Below are positions 11,464-23,759 of a stretch of DNA of 64,000 nucleotides, in pieces (the first letter of the stretch is position 1; each line of letters opens with the position of its first letter). A program made the position numbers and the translations under genes. The DNA is taken from assembly GCA_020809705.1 (NCBI GenBank), contig CP085835.1:3224001-3288000 (forward strand), written 5' to 3'. The notes below the pieces were generated by a model. The model saw nothing but the letters and a program-made list of their open reading frames with translations, was not told the DNA's origin and made no database searches. The DNA is from Calonectria ilicicola. Lineage: Eukaryota > Ascomycota > Sordariomycetes > Hypocreales > Nectriaceae.

Positions 11464-12150
11464 TTGAGATTTGAATTGACCGCAGCGCTGATGCTAGGCT
11501 CTTTAATGGAGAAGTGCAAGGATCGCAAATTGACCATAACGCATGCTGTGAGCGCTGCCATTCTCATTGCACTTCGAGACTCGCAACCATCTGGCTGCGA
11601 CACGCGCGATTGGCGATACTCGAATCATGCTCTTCTGAACCTCAGATCGCACTTGCTGCCCACTGACGGGTTCGTTGTCGGGAATTACCACATGCTCGCC
11701 CCCAATACCATGGCTATCGATGTGAATTCTTCTCTTACCGCTATTCAGGAGGAGCTTATTTCTGTTGCGAATCAATTCAGAGATTACTACACAAAGGTGC
11801 GTTTGACCTCTGCATCGAATAACGATCTTCTGGATTTTGCTCCTAAGATTTGGGATCTCTTTACACCAAAACCGTCATCACCCCGGCCAGTGCAACCTCC
11901 GACTGCTCCTGTTGCGATCTCATCTCTGGGCAACATCTGTACTGTGGTCAAACTCGATCATCACCCTATCAAAATTACAAATGTTTGGGTTGCTGGCGAA
12001 CCCTTGGGCGCCGGTATTAGTACATTTCTGCAAACGTGGTCCAACGTCTTGAGTATCTCGATGCTTTTTAATGCAGCATTTCATAAAAGGGAGTCCATAG
12101 AAAAATTTCAGCGGAAGATTCTGGACATTATCGCTGGCATGGAGCTGTAG
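11464..12150 (+). pseudogene. Acyltransferase (trichothecene 15-O-acetyltransferase-like), C-terminal remnant
   Basis: An open frame of 228 residues that resembles the C-terminal half of fungal condensation-type acyltransferases of the Tri3-like group. Typical parts are TITHAVSAAILIALRD, a YSNHALLNLR strand, VVGNYHML, a proline-rich linker, SSLGNICTVV and a final SISMLFNAAFHKRES region. Family members are usually about 450-550 residues with an HxxxD active site in the N-terminal half. That half is missing here, because the coding-like sequence begins just after the TTCAA array. It is most likely a gene broken by transposon activity. A short functional product cannot be excluded but would lack the catalytic His. 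The Zn2Cys6 gene next to it may have belonged to the same cluster. Confidence 0.65.
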
Positions 12151-12879
12151 TAAAATGGAGAGCAAACAGTTGAATCGCACAGACAGAGGTTTGACACATC
12201 CATAGTGGAGCTTCAAAAGAATTCCGCTCCAAAAATAGCACCCTAAATATCAATCCAAGTATCTGCATAATCACATTCAAAAGCCAGCCCTTTTGAGAAA
12301 TACATCCCTTGTCCAATTTTTGCCAGTGTTGAAATAATGTGGCTACCGGGTAAGTGGCCAAGATTGGTTGGGTAGTGATCAATTGTGGGACACTCATTCC
12401 CGGAGACTTTTCTTGTTGGTTGATTGGATAGGTTAGAGAGTGATCCTTCAACTAGGCTAAGTTAAGTTAGACAAAATTGATTGTGCTGATTTCCGCTCCT
12501 GCCATCCTGTCGTTCAGCCCCAGGATGACAGATCTACAAGCACCTCTACCTAGACAGGCATTGTAGTGTTGTGATTTATTCGCACCAACACCGAATAATC
12601 ACGAGCGTAATTTGAGTGCTCGCCTGTCAGAATTCAGCCCCGTTCGTCGTTGGGAAGCTGCAGACTTTGGCCAAGCTGACCGAAAGTATCAGCGCGTGAG
12701 TGGGGACACGCGCCTTGGTATCCACGCATAATAAAATACCTGTTCCCTTCGGTTGTGGGTAAAGATGACTCCGTCAGGTTCACGGTAGTATTGCCCTCTC
12801 CCGCGTATATCGTTTTTTCGACCTTCAACGCGTTTCCCCAAGTCCGACCGAAAATATCACTCCAAAACATCTCAAAGCC
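12151..12879. other. Intergenic region upstream of the Zn2Cys6 gene
   Basis: 729 bp of normal composition. It should contain the end of the remnant's transcript and the promoter of the downstream regulator. No repeat, RNA gene or further reading frame is convincing. Confidence 0.5.
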
Positions 12880-14568
12880 ATGGTGGGCGTTCCGGGAAAG
12901 TCAAAGGCTTGCGCCAACTGTCGTAAACGTAGAACGAAGGTGAGAATGAGATGTGAGCAGAGTTACTGTGTATTGACTTGAAATGACGTAACAGTGTGAT
13001 CTACGACAGCCTGCATGCGGCCAATGCCAAAGAGCGCGCGTCACTTGTGGAGGTTACGGACGACAAATGATCTTTGTGCACAGCACCACGCGAGAGGTTG
13101 ATGACGGCACCCTCTCATTTCAAGGCCCGACTTACACTGGTTCTGGGAGCCACCAAGCAACACCAACAGCATCTAGGCAGCAGCAAAAGAGCAGGGTCTC
13201 GCGCTCTAACCAGTCCCCATCATTACTTCGTGACGACCTTGCGCGCAGTGCCTATGAAGAGAATGTCATCGGTGATTTTTGGTCTTCGTACCTCCCAAAC
13301 GGACGTTCCGCATCGGATGCGGTGATACAATTCTCCAATTATGGCTGGACCAATGTGGCGCACGAGCTTTACAGGAAAGGCAATCCCAACATTCGTATAG
13401 CATTGCTAGCAAATGCCATGGGGCTGATAGGCCAGCGTGAAGACGCTCCTCTGATGTTGCGCAAGAGCCAACAACTGTACGGGAGTGCACTGCTCACTGC
13501 GGAGGAATTTCTTCGCAACCCCAACAAGCAAGAAGTCCATGAGGTAATGACAGCTCTCAAACTGCTCAGCTTTCATGAGGTAAGCCCGCAAATTTTCTTT
13601 GCCCTACCGTTGTGAATTAATTTGGCTCTAGATGTGGTTTGGCTCAGACAGCAACAAAACGCCTGCTCAATTTAAGAGGTGGGCTACGCACGTAAATGGC
13701 ACGACTGCCTATGTTCTTTCGAGCGGGCCGCAGGCGTATAAGCGAGGTTACACCCATAGACTGTTTTTAGATATTAGATTAGCGCAGGTAAGAACAGTTG
13801 CATGGAATTTATAACAAACATCCAAATCAAACAGCTGACCGTCATACCCAGGCTATTTCAGGCATACAGTTTCGCCAGCCGTCCCCCTTTGCAGAGCCAG
13901 AATGGAAAACAATCCCCTGGGAGGAGACTAACAAAGATCCCAAGGATACATTAATAGACATTATATTGGAATTCCCTGGTATAACCGCAGAGATTGACGC
14001 TATCGAGGCTTGTCAAGACGAAGCTGGGCGAGTGACGCGACGAAAGCTTCTCTCCTTAAAATGCTGGTCTCTGGGACTTGATCTGCAAACTTGGGCTGCC
14101 AATTGTGGTCGGCCTGCATTGGATCTGGCTGAGTCGAAAATCAAGAATGGAACTGCCGAATATTCTTCAGTCACAACATCTGAGGAATTCGCCATGGGCC
14201 ACGCAGTCCTGCAATATTGGGCTAGTTGCATTATCTTGTACAGGACCACCAGACTGGTCTCCATCAACCCTGAAGCCATAGCCAAAGAAATCCCACAAAA
14301 TTCAGACCCATTAGTTTGCTGTCGCAAGATGGCTCACTTTATTCCATTTTTCTTGGGGCCGAACGCGGGTTGCCATTTCGTCAACATGGCTCTTTTCCCA
14401 ATTGCCACCGCTCTTCGTCATATTACTAGAATGGGAGAATCAGGGCTTTTAGAAGAAAAGATGCTTCTGCTCAAGGCTTTCAAAGGGTTTGTGGGGAAGG
14501 TGGCTTCAGGTTTGGTGCGAAGCTACCAGAGTTACGAGGGGCCGAAACATAAACCATTTTTAGATTAG
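12880..14568 (+). CDS. Zn2Cys6 transcription factor
   Basis: A nuclear regulator of 505 residues in four exons: 12880-12939, 12995-13579, 13632-13787 and 13852-14568. All junctions are phase 0 with GT/AG ends. The N-terminus holds a perfect binuclear zinc cluster, CX2CX6CX6CX2CX6C, starting at Cys11 (CANCRKRRTKC), split by the first intron. The rest resembles the helical fungal C6 regulators tied to secondary-metabolite genes, with the closing part from GISGIQFRQPSPFAEPEW onward. The start Met lies nine codons before the first Cys, which is usual. The gene looks intact. It sits beside a truncated acyltransferase and may be an orphan pathway regulator. The function class is sure; the targets are unknown. 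Confidence 0.85.
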
Positions 14569-15111
14569 CAATGTGCAAGTGGGAAGCTAGAAAATAGAAA
14601 CAATGAAGGAAAGAGAAAGAATTAGACCAGGCGTGGTAGTGCAATTTATATGTGCACTGGCAATAACAAATTGTTCAAGGCTCTTGTTCGCAACTTATAC
14701 TCAAAGGTTGATAGACGTTGGTGGGCAATCGAAGAAACCAAATATTGGCCAGAAAAAGGAAATAATTGTATTACTAAGTTGTTCTCCAGAGTGTTGAGAC
14801 TACTGGAAATATTAGCGGCTGGTTGTTGAAGCCTGCCTTGAGAATGAAACATGATCAGTCAAGTCTAAAAATAGCACCCAATCTCCCATCCATCTCACCC
14901 GATTGCTTCCACCATTACTTTCTCCATTACCTCTCCCTCCTAGTTTTTTTTTCTCCTTTTTGAATTTTATTAACCCTTTCCGTTACCAGTCCCATGAACT
15001 CCCAAATCAAATTCGGCCATTTTTTTTTGGTTCTGTGAATCTGTGTTGTGCTCGAGTCAATTATTCCACACCAAACTAGGCGACCACCTGTATTGAGGTT
15101 AGCTAGACAGT
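14569..15111. other. Convergent intergenic region
   Basis: About 540 bp between the 3' ends of the Zn2Cys6 gene and the protease gene. Short frames here have no recognisable similarity. A T-rich stretch near 14941-14970 may belong to the 3' untranslated regions. Confidence 0.5.
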
Positions 15112-17520
15112 TCAAAAGTCAGGTGGTGTCATCGTCATCACGACTGGGCCGTCGTCATTGCTGTCCCACTCCTTCTGCCACTCTTTTGAAGGGACCCAAG
15201 TCTCTTTGCGCAATTGGAGTAGGGGACGAACATCAACTAGTTCCACAGTAGTTGCTGGCGACTTGGTTGTATCGCTCACCTGGAGGCCGTTGGTGCTTTT
15301 GCTGAGCAGCTCCATCAGAGATGGCTTCTTGTTGAGGGTGCCTCCCGGGGCGAGGCCGCTGGGGGTGGCAGCTGCGGCAGACTCCTGGTTAAGACCCAGG
15401 GTGCTGCTGAGGGTGCTGTCGAGCTTCTTGGCTCCGGCATTGATGAGAGAGGGAAGATACTTCCTGGCGACGTCCTTGGCGACAGTCTTAATACCACTCA
15501 GCACAGTGGGACCATACTCTTGCACCTTGGTCTTGATGAAGTCAAAGACAACGTTCTCAGTTTGACCAGCACCCTCACCCTGGACGGGGAAAGTGCCAGG
15601 GGCCAAAGTGAGCCTCTGCAACTTGTTCTTGGGAAGAGTCATCAGAGCTTGAAGGGCGGTATCAGCCACCATAGCACGCTTGAGAAGAAGGCGAGTGGCT
15701 TCTTCGTTGCGCGAGAATGTGGGCTGTTCATAAGCAGATTCGAATAACCCACCAATCGCATTAGCAGCTGTGTTAATGCCAGCTGTGGCAAGTTGGCCGA
15801 CAATGGGTCCCGCGATTCCCACGGCTTTCTTAAGGAGAGGTCCGAGAAAGTCACCGAAGCCCTCTGCGCCTGCGATGGGCCGAGTTGGTCCAAAGATACC
15901 CTCAATAAAAGCATTGTCACCAGCGCCCTCGGTGAGTTGGATTTTGAGATGTTGAGGTTCACGCAGGATGAAGCATTCGGTGCCTTGAATCTTTTGAGCA
16001 ATGGGGGCGAAGTCAAGAGCACACTCGGCCAAAGCAGGGGCTACAGCCTTGACCACACCATCAATGTTCGTGTTGTTCTTGGACCAGATTTGCTCCATCT
16101 TGCTAATGACTTCTTCCGACTCAGGCGAATGCTCCATAGAAAGAACAGCCTGGAGCGCAGCCTCCGCAACTACGGCACGCTCAGCAGCTCCATTGTTGTC
16201 GATATCAATGCAGCTCTCTGACTGAGCGAAGGAACCGAGAATACCTCCAGCAGCTGTGCCGACAATGGTACCAACGGGACCAAGCATACTCGAGGCGATA
16301 GGCAAGACCGTTGATCCAATACCAGCCACCACCTTAAGAATATCAAGCAAACCCTCTTCCTGACCACCCTGGCCAGCTTGGATGATTGGCAGAGAGGTGG
16401 ATGGGCTACCACTGCCTGCGACACGAGTGAATCCAGTGGGGTTGAAGGTGGTGTTGTTGTTCTGGGTGCTGCCGTTCTGGATGCTGCCATTCTGTGTGTC
16501 AACAAGCTGGACCTTCGTGGTATTGAATGGGGACTGGTCGGCATTGAACAAGCGGACGAAGGCCTCATAGTTGTTACCATATCGGCCCATGATAGAGTTG
16601 CCAGAGTTGGAATCGTCACCACCGCCACCGTAGCAGTGGGTTCCGATAGCAACCAACTTTCCATCAATTCTTCGCAGGATGGGACCACCAGATTGTCCTA
16701 TTTGCAGTAAGTTAGTCTATTGTCAATTTCCTCTATGAGTTGCACGAGTCCTTACCTCCGTAGGTGGAAACCTTGTATTCGACCATGTTGCGGGGACTCT
16801 TGGAGAGATCATAGTTGAGGAAGGCAAATTGCTCATACATCTGGGCACCATTCTCTTCGCCGTTGACGTCCATGAGAATCTTGTCACCAGGGTAGCCAAC
16901 AACGCCCAGGTTCACTCTGGTAGCGGGATTGGGGGTGTTGACAAAGTTAAAGGTGCGAAGGTTACCAGTGAAGGCGCGATCAACTTGAATGAAGGCGACG
17001 TCGTGGCGACGGTTTTCGGGACTCTCAATCCACTCGGCAGTGCTGACAATGTTGAGACCGTACCGAGCCTGGGTCTGAGCCGATTGGAGAGAGTCGCGGC
17101 CGTTGTATCCAATGTAGCACTTGAGCTGAGTAGCAGCGCCAAGCCTACGACCCCAGTCGTAGACGACGTGGCCAGCAGTGACGAGCAGGTCAGGGCGGAT
17201 AAGCCATCCAGATCCCATCATCCAGACCTCTTCACCAGTTCTGGCGTCTTCGAAGCGAGATTGGATCTTGACAACAGCTAATAAAGGTTAATTTCCAGGA
17301 TTTCTCGTGAGCGCTCATGCTACTTACAGCGATACTTGCCGCCATCCTGGATATCGGCCATGTCGACAAGAACACGCTGGTCCTGGCCAATGATGGACTC
17401 CCCCTTAATGGTGCGGCCATCATCAGGAATGATGGCAGACTCAACAGGGTGAGAAGAAATGGGGAGATCAAGTCTCCAGGCGGCAGCGCGGGGAGCGGCG
17501 GTAGTAGCGTTGGCAGACAT
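15112..17520 (-). CDS. Trypsin/V8-like serine protease with duplicated C-terminal hydrophobic module
   Basis: A protein of 766 residues in three exons: 17520-17328, 17277-16756 and 16697-15112. Residues 1-260 form a chymotrypsin-fold protease. His101 lies in VTAGHVVYDW, Asp157 in RRHDVAF, and Ser241 in GQSGGP (Gln where GNSGGP or GDSGGP is common). No signal peptide or membrane anchor is seen at the N-terminus, so it is probably cytosolic. A low-complexity NG/NN linker (about 300-322) leads to two related modules, about 355-425 and 520-593. Each is a Gly/Ala-rich hydrophobic stretch (AGIGSTVLPIASSMLG; AVGIAGPIVGQLATAG) followed by an acidic-Arg helix (ERAVVAEAALQAVLSM; RAMVADTALQALMTL). A third partial hydrophobic stretch follows near 610-660. 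The C-terminal part has no family I recognise; a membrane-interacting role is inference. A TATA box lies about 135 bp upstream. Confidence 0.82.
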
Positions 17521-17654
17521 TTTGTCAAAGTGGTTGATTTGCTTGGAAAAGCGGAAAGTGTTGATTAAAGATTAGATTAGAGTGTGAGTGAGGTGATGAT
17601 TGTAGACTGAGCTGTGTGATGATGAGAGTTGTTCTCGAGGGGGAGCAGTCGATA

Positions 17655-17662
17655 CTTTTATA
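17655..17662 (-). promoter_or_regulatory. TATA box of the protease gene
   Basis: TATAAAAG on the minus strand, about 135 bp before the protease ATG. The spacing would suit a 5' untranslated region of roughly 100 bp. Confidence 0.4.
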
Positions 17663-19972
17663 CTTGAGTGACCTCCTCAATTCCTCTTATCTTCAGTACA
17701 TAGCTTCATGGGATTATCTTCCAAGACCACCGAAGCTGAACGAAACTACAGAATCGATCAACACTAGTTAGCCTCCTCGCAAGCCATCTGACCATTTTCC
17801 TGTTGGTCAGCCAGCCACTGTTGCCCATCCGTCCACGGAAGAGGCTGGATCTCCGGAGCGATTCCGTTCTTGGTGAAGCTTCTCAGGTATGGCTATGTTC
17901 ATCACCAGCCATTTTTCTCGGCGTTTACAGCTGAGCATATTTTCTTCGATCCAGATTCAGTAACAACTTGTCGTGGCGTCAGTCTCTGGTGAGGGAGTGA
18001 AACAAAGGTCCACTAGTCTCAATAGTTTCGTGATGTCCCGCGCTGACGTTACCATTTTGGTTTAGTGAAGGTGTACGCCAGGAACCTCAAAATATTCGAT
18101 AGACTTGTCTCATCACATGCATGACGCTAACTAACCTTGCCGTCCACCGTGAGGAAACAAACCAAGACATGGCAAAGAAACTTGATTTATCTTGTTTGCA
18201 CTCTTCAATAAACCATGTAGTTGGTTTCCAGGCATTGGCTCCATCAAAGTGACGCTTTTACCACCTTCACGTGCAGAATTCTCAGTGCACCAGCTGCATA
18301 AAATCATCCGTTTCTTTCCACTAGATTCTTCCTCCTGCATATCGTACCTGCATAGAAATGCCTCAATGAGCCTTGGCCTAAGCCTCATTTGGTTTCGGTT
18401 GCTCAAGGAGCGGGAAGAGCGGGAGGCTATTTTAGCTTTAGGCGTCATTCCCCTTCCCCACACCAAATGAGGAAAGGTACCAACGACATGGGGCTGGCTG
18501 CGCACGCGACCCAATGCGGACTAAAGCTGTGGCATGCGCAAGTCCCATCACAAATGCATGGTTCCTGCAGGGCCATTAACTGCGTTGAAAAACGATAGGC
18601 TAGCAACCGTCAATGGCAAATATTGTTTCGGCCGACATTCTTCATCCATCCCGAGTGACCCGCCAATAGTCTCTACCTCACACAGCCTCAACCATTCCAC
18701 TCACGCCTTATCCTTTGATTACGCATAGGCGGCAAAACCTATGGAATCCAGTCTTAGAGTTGCTGGCAGACCTTGGTTGAAGCCTCTCAGTCTTCGCATG
18801 ATCATCCCTCAATACGAAGCTGAAGATCACTAAACCAATTTCAGAGAGGGGTAATGTGATAAGGAGTCTTCATAGAATTCATGAGTCACAACAACAAGGT
18901 TAAAGCGGTAACAGAAAAAAGATGGTTTGATTACCGGAAGGGAACCAAGCCTACTCGGGTTATTCGAAGCAACAAGGTCAGCTGAGCCAAGACATGACTG
19001 CGTGGTGGAGAATTGTCCCTACCCTACATGGATTAACAATGAGGGAGCTTGATCACCGTCAAGTTAACTAAGTTATATGAGTATCATTTATTGGGTAAAT
19101 AAATATTCTAAATACATTAATTGTAATTTTCCGAAATCAGAAATCGATAATGAGATAAATCATCGATGGTGTTTAACAAACTAAGTCGAGTTGTCATGAG
19201 GGCAGTGTAAAGTCAAGTTGGACAAAAATACCCTCCATTACCAGCATCACCATTCTGGGCCATTTCCACTTGTACTAACTAGGAAAACCTAGACGAAACT
19301 CATTGAACGATTTCATATACGTAGCTTTTTTCCATTTCTAACACACCATTCTCAAATCCTTTTAAGGGGGGTGTGCCCACGAAAACGGGTAGGACTACAA
19401 GGGTGGGCCGTGCCAAGACACTAGATTGGAGCTGGGCTAGAGGCGTCCAGCCACAAACCGATTGATCACATTTAGATCAGTCTCGATTTATCGTGGGTAT
19501 AGGTACATTCTGCCAAGGTAGTGGCGATTAAGAGCCGCCATGATGGGGTGTGCCCAGAAATGGACCACCCGGTCAAACCAGGGCACCTGGCTAGTACACC
19601 GGAGTGGGCACATGGTGTCTCCGGAGACTCCCACAAGATAGTGGCGAATTGGCCTACTGTGTTTCACCTGTGCACTCCCATTCGATAGATGAAAGATGCA
19701 TTAGTTATCGGGGGTAGTGGGATCAAATTTCGCAATCACCAATGAAACCACAGTTAGTATAGATCTATGTGGTGTAAAAAGTGATACGCTCTGAAGATTT
19801 TAGACACTCGTAGTTTAAACCCACACGAGAAGTGGAAATGATGCGACATGACAAATTGAGTAAGCCTTTTTATTGAGAAAATTTACTACTCTGAGAAAAA
19901 CGAAAGGAAACAGGAACCTAAAAACTAAGCTAAAATAGGGCACAAAAATTGAAAAAAAAAGTGATAAGCCAT
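17663..19972. other. 2.3-kb intergenic region
   Basis: No gene is supported. The part 19360-19660 is GC-richer and contains two copies of GGGGTGTGCCCA (about 19369 and 19547), two copies of TAGTGGCGA (about 19519 and 19640) and the palindrome GTCTCCGGAGAC at 19617-19628. These could be regulatory or the remains of a short element. Small open frames near 18131-18728 overlap on both strands and look random. Confidence 0.45.
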
Positions 19973-22608
19973 CTAGTCGAAGGTCATGCGCGAGTGCTCC
20001 AAAACGGACTTCGTCTTGATATTCCCACTCCTCTTCAGCCTGTAAACGAAAGTCGCCACTCTCTGCCCATCCGATGTGTTTACGTCACTATCACGGACAT
20101 TGTTGAAAAAAGCCCCGTTGACCAAGAAGCTACTGCCCGTCTTGTAGTTGTTGTAACATTTGGTTCTAATACCAAAATCATCAATGTAATGGGCATTTTG
20201 ACCATAGATGATGGCGAAAATGTGCAAATCAGGGTCTTCATTGGGAAGCAGCTGACTCGTAACAGTCTTGAGTTGCTTTTGGAGAGTCTTGTTCTCCTCC
20301 TCGAGAACTGTCTTCACTTCCTGGTAAGCTGAAATCTGCTTATTGAAGTCATTGCGCATATTAGCACCCTCACGGGCTGCCTGAGACTGGCAGGCCGCTA
20401 GCTCACGAGCACTCGAATCCTTGTAGTGGCTGGCTTCAGTCTGGCAAGCGGCAAGTTTCTGGGCAGTTGCCTCCCGCTCACGGACAGCCTCGGCCTCCTT
20501 ACGCAGGCACTCATCTTTCTCACTCTTCAGCTTGTCTCTCTCCACTATACAAGTCTGAAGCGCAGCTTGGAGCTCGGCAACCTGCTTCTCGGCGGCGAAT
20601 TTGCCGTTTTGAGCTAGAAGAATGGATTCATCCTTCGCCTTCGAGTCAGCCGTCATGGTGGCGTTGTCGTTGTTGCGGGTCGCCTCAGCCTGTTGCAGCT
20701 GAGTCGCTAATTTTGCAGCCACGGCTTCAGCTTGCTGCATCTTGACAAGAGCTTCACCCGCTAGGGTGTCGGCCTTGACAACTTGGGAATTGCACTCGGC
20801 ACGCAAATTATCGATTTCTGCTTGTTTCCTTTCCAGCTCCTTCTTCATGTCTACATCGCCTTGGGAGGTTGGGGATGATAGCCGTTTTGCCCAATTGGCA
20901 TCGTCTGAGGGCGGTCCCATGTTAATAAAACCGCCCGGACCCAATTGTGCCTGCATTCTTATTGAAGGAATAGTGGCAGCGTGCCTCACTGTTGGTTTGG
21001 GCACGGGCATGACGCTCCTCCAGACCTCGGCTGGAATGAGGGTACTGAAGTTGAATTCAAGCCTTAGAGCACCTGGGGTGGTTGGCAAGAACGATTGCCG
21101 AGCGATGTCAAATTCAGAGCTTGCCGGGGTGGGAGGATGTTGAATCTGGTCAACACTTAGGAGGGCTAGTTGGCTGAAGTGATCATCAGTCCTCCACTGG
21201 GTTCGAGGAACAGTATCAATGTCGGAAAAGCGGCCAAGTGATTTTCTGACAATGTCTGAAACCACTTTCGAGCGTCGGCCAGCGGGCCACTTGATCTGGC
21301 GCTTGAGAATGCCGGGGTCGCAGCTGAGAACGTTGATGGCTTCAATGATCTTTGTCTGTTCTTGGCGCATCGCCGATCGAACACTTAATAGGGTCTCTAT
21401 TTCGGTGTTGAGAGGGTTTTCAACCCGAAGAGGCGCTTGATAGCTGTCCCGGTCGTCCATGATGCGCTGGAGATCCTTCAGAAGAAGTTTGTAGTCCATG
21501 TAGCTATCGAATAGCTCCATTGTATAGCTGCTGACTTGATCATATTCCAGACTCGTGAACAACTTGTTGTGGGACCAATCAACAAAGGAGCGATTGGATT
21601 TGTACTTGGTTAGGATCGCCCAAGTGCGCTGCGGACGCTCTGAGACCCTTTTCGGGAAAGCGGCAGCAACAGCAAAAAGTGATTCGAAATCCCAGAGGGT
21701 CACTTCTAAGGAATGTTAAAACGTGATTTTCCCTAATAGAGAGTATGGGATACGAACCATCTTTGATCTGACCACCCCCCACCCAAGACACACTGATATT
21801 GCTTTCAGTGTTCTTGATGGCAGAAGAAAATTCACTGGGGGGGTTGGAATAGTAGGTATCGAGAGTGAACTCAGAGGCTTCATTGCCTTTGGCATCAAGG
21901 CCAGACTTGATGGTGTTGATGGTAGATTCCAGTTTTGTTCTATCAATGACCTTTAGGGAAATGATACCAATAAACTCTCCGCCTTGGATGAAGCCGGAGA
22001 TATAAGAGTCACCGTATGACTGGTTGAAGAGCTGTGAGCCAGGTTCAATACCTTTGATCTCCTGGAACTTGGCATTATCCTTGATAATGGTAGTTTGGTC
22101 AGTCACCTTGACCGTGACAACAATGTTCAGATCAGCTGACTTGAAACTGGTTTCATCAATGCTCGAGCTTGAGCTGTTGACAGAAACGGTACCCTTCTTG
22201 ATGGAAGAACAATATGAAAGGTTCATGCTCTCCACGACATCACTGAGCCTTTCAACCACTCGCGCTGAGTATGAGACAACCTGAAAATACCCCAGTCAGA
22301 AAACACTGCTCAAGCTGTTAATGGGGCGGTTTGCATACCTGTGCAGGACTTAGGACTTCTTTGGTCTGGTTCTTATCGGCACCATTTCCGGACTCGACCA
22401 AGACAGCTCCATCAATGCAAAGCTCGTGTGCTGTGTGACATGGTTAGCAGCTGGCCTGTGTGACAGATTAAAACTGGTAGCTCACTGTAAGAGTTAAAGC
22501 TAGACAGGAGCAAATATTAGTGTCTGACTCAAGGATAAAATGATTGTGTTCAACTTACCCTTGTCCGATGCGCATGGCATCATTGTATGGGGCAAGTAGC
22601 ATGCTCAT
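19973..22608 (-). CDS. MACPF-like protein with long coiled coil
   Basis: A protein of 803 residues in five exons: 22608-22559, 22499-22486 (14 bp), 22430-22339, 22280-21758 and 21705-19973. The N-terminus (LLAPYNDAMRIGQGFNSY, then LCIDGAV) matches the opening I associate with fungal perforin-like proteins. Residues 141-153 read YGDSYISGFIQGG, fitting the MACPF signature spacing Y-G-x-x-[FY]-x6-G-G. A WDFESLFAVAAAFP segment follows the fourth intron. About residues 510-715 form a Lys/Glu/Gln/Ala-rich coiled coil. The last 85 residues form a small domain (DLHIFAIIYGQ). No signal peptide is seen. The membrane-attack fold is inferred from one signature plus the N-terminal motif; no catalytic role is expected. 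It lies 2.4 kb beyond the protease start, in the same orientation, and head to head with the 1199-residue MACPF gene. Placement of the 14-bp exon rests on frame and motif continuity. Confidence 0.72.
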
Positions 22609-23759
22609 AGCTGTAACGGGAAAAAGCAAGCGAGTGCAAGGGTGTTTAAAAAAGATTAAAAACGAGTTGTACGTAAAACAAAAATAGCGAGCGATTGAAA
22701 AATCAGATTACTTGGGAGATATGCCTACTGGAATTATTATTACCCTTTATATCAATACTTTGATGTACTATATTTCTACTCAACCTGCTCAGACTAATAA
22801 TATCCCATGATCATTCATTGGATGCTCTGCCCTCCGCAGCCAGCTCAGAGGTGTGATAACGGCGCCTCACTGAACAGGGATCATCATGAATCTTTCCAGG
22901 ACTGCCACACGCGCGGAATAATCACGCAATGGCCACCGACTAGGGGCTATCAGGAGCTGAAGACGGGAAGACTACGGACCCTAGTCTGCCGAGAGGTGTG
23001 TCGTTATGAAATCGAGACCCAGGCCAAGCCGCCCACCCACCATCTCGGAGTGGCTTGCTGAACTAGTGCGACTCCACACAAACTATCTCAGACATTTTTA
23101 CACACCGCGTGGCCTCAATAGAGGATGTGATGAGCTCAATCCTTCCTCAATAGCAAAATTTGGCCCCCAAAAAGCGGATGTTAGTCCTCACTTGGAAAAG
23201 TCTGGTTTCCAGTCAGCCAGCCTTTTTATGTCAATCACTTCGCCTTTGGTTCCTCAAAGGCTAGCCATTGACGAGCACATTATACCGATTTGAGTATATC
23301 ACACAGAGTCACATTGATAAATTGCTCCGTTTTTTTCAAGTACGAGGTGTAGATCGTTCGGTGAGTTCAATAGTCCATAGTTAGTACGAAGCCTCATCGT
23401 TCGAGTTTTGAGGTTATCACACACCTAGGCCTCTAGCCGAAGCTCCGACTTGCATTTGTCACAAGAATTAATTTCCCTTGGTCCTTCAGCTAATGAAAGG
23501 TGCCTCATGATCAAAGAAATTTGTCATTTACCCCTTTTCTCGTAACCGCCAAGATGTGAGAGTGTGCGTGGACACGAGGAGAACCCCGACGGGCCACTAG
23601 GGATGTGATTGTGATAATGGATGGGCTTCAGATTTCATCAGCAACATTTTACTATATGAACCAAACATCGTCTTCGGAAGAATTAATTTCATCAAAAGCA
23701 TCCTCATTCGTTTTCCTCTCTTGTTCACATTCCAATCTTAATTTAATATTCATCACATC
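22609..23759. other. Bidirectional promoter region between two MACPF-type genes
   Basis: 1.15 kb separating the starts of two divergent genes. It probably contains both promoters. An AT-rich stretch at about 23630-23755 immediately precedes the plus-strand ATG. No RNA gene or repeat was found. Confidence 0.5.

Noticed and set aside
15793..16710. Several 70-170-codon frames on both strands over the protease gene
   Set aside because: Shadows of the spliced protease frame, whose catalytic motifs and exon phases are consistent.
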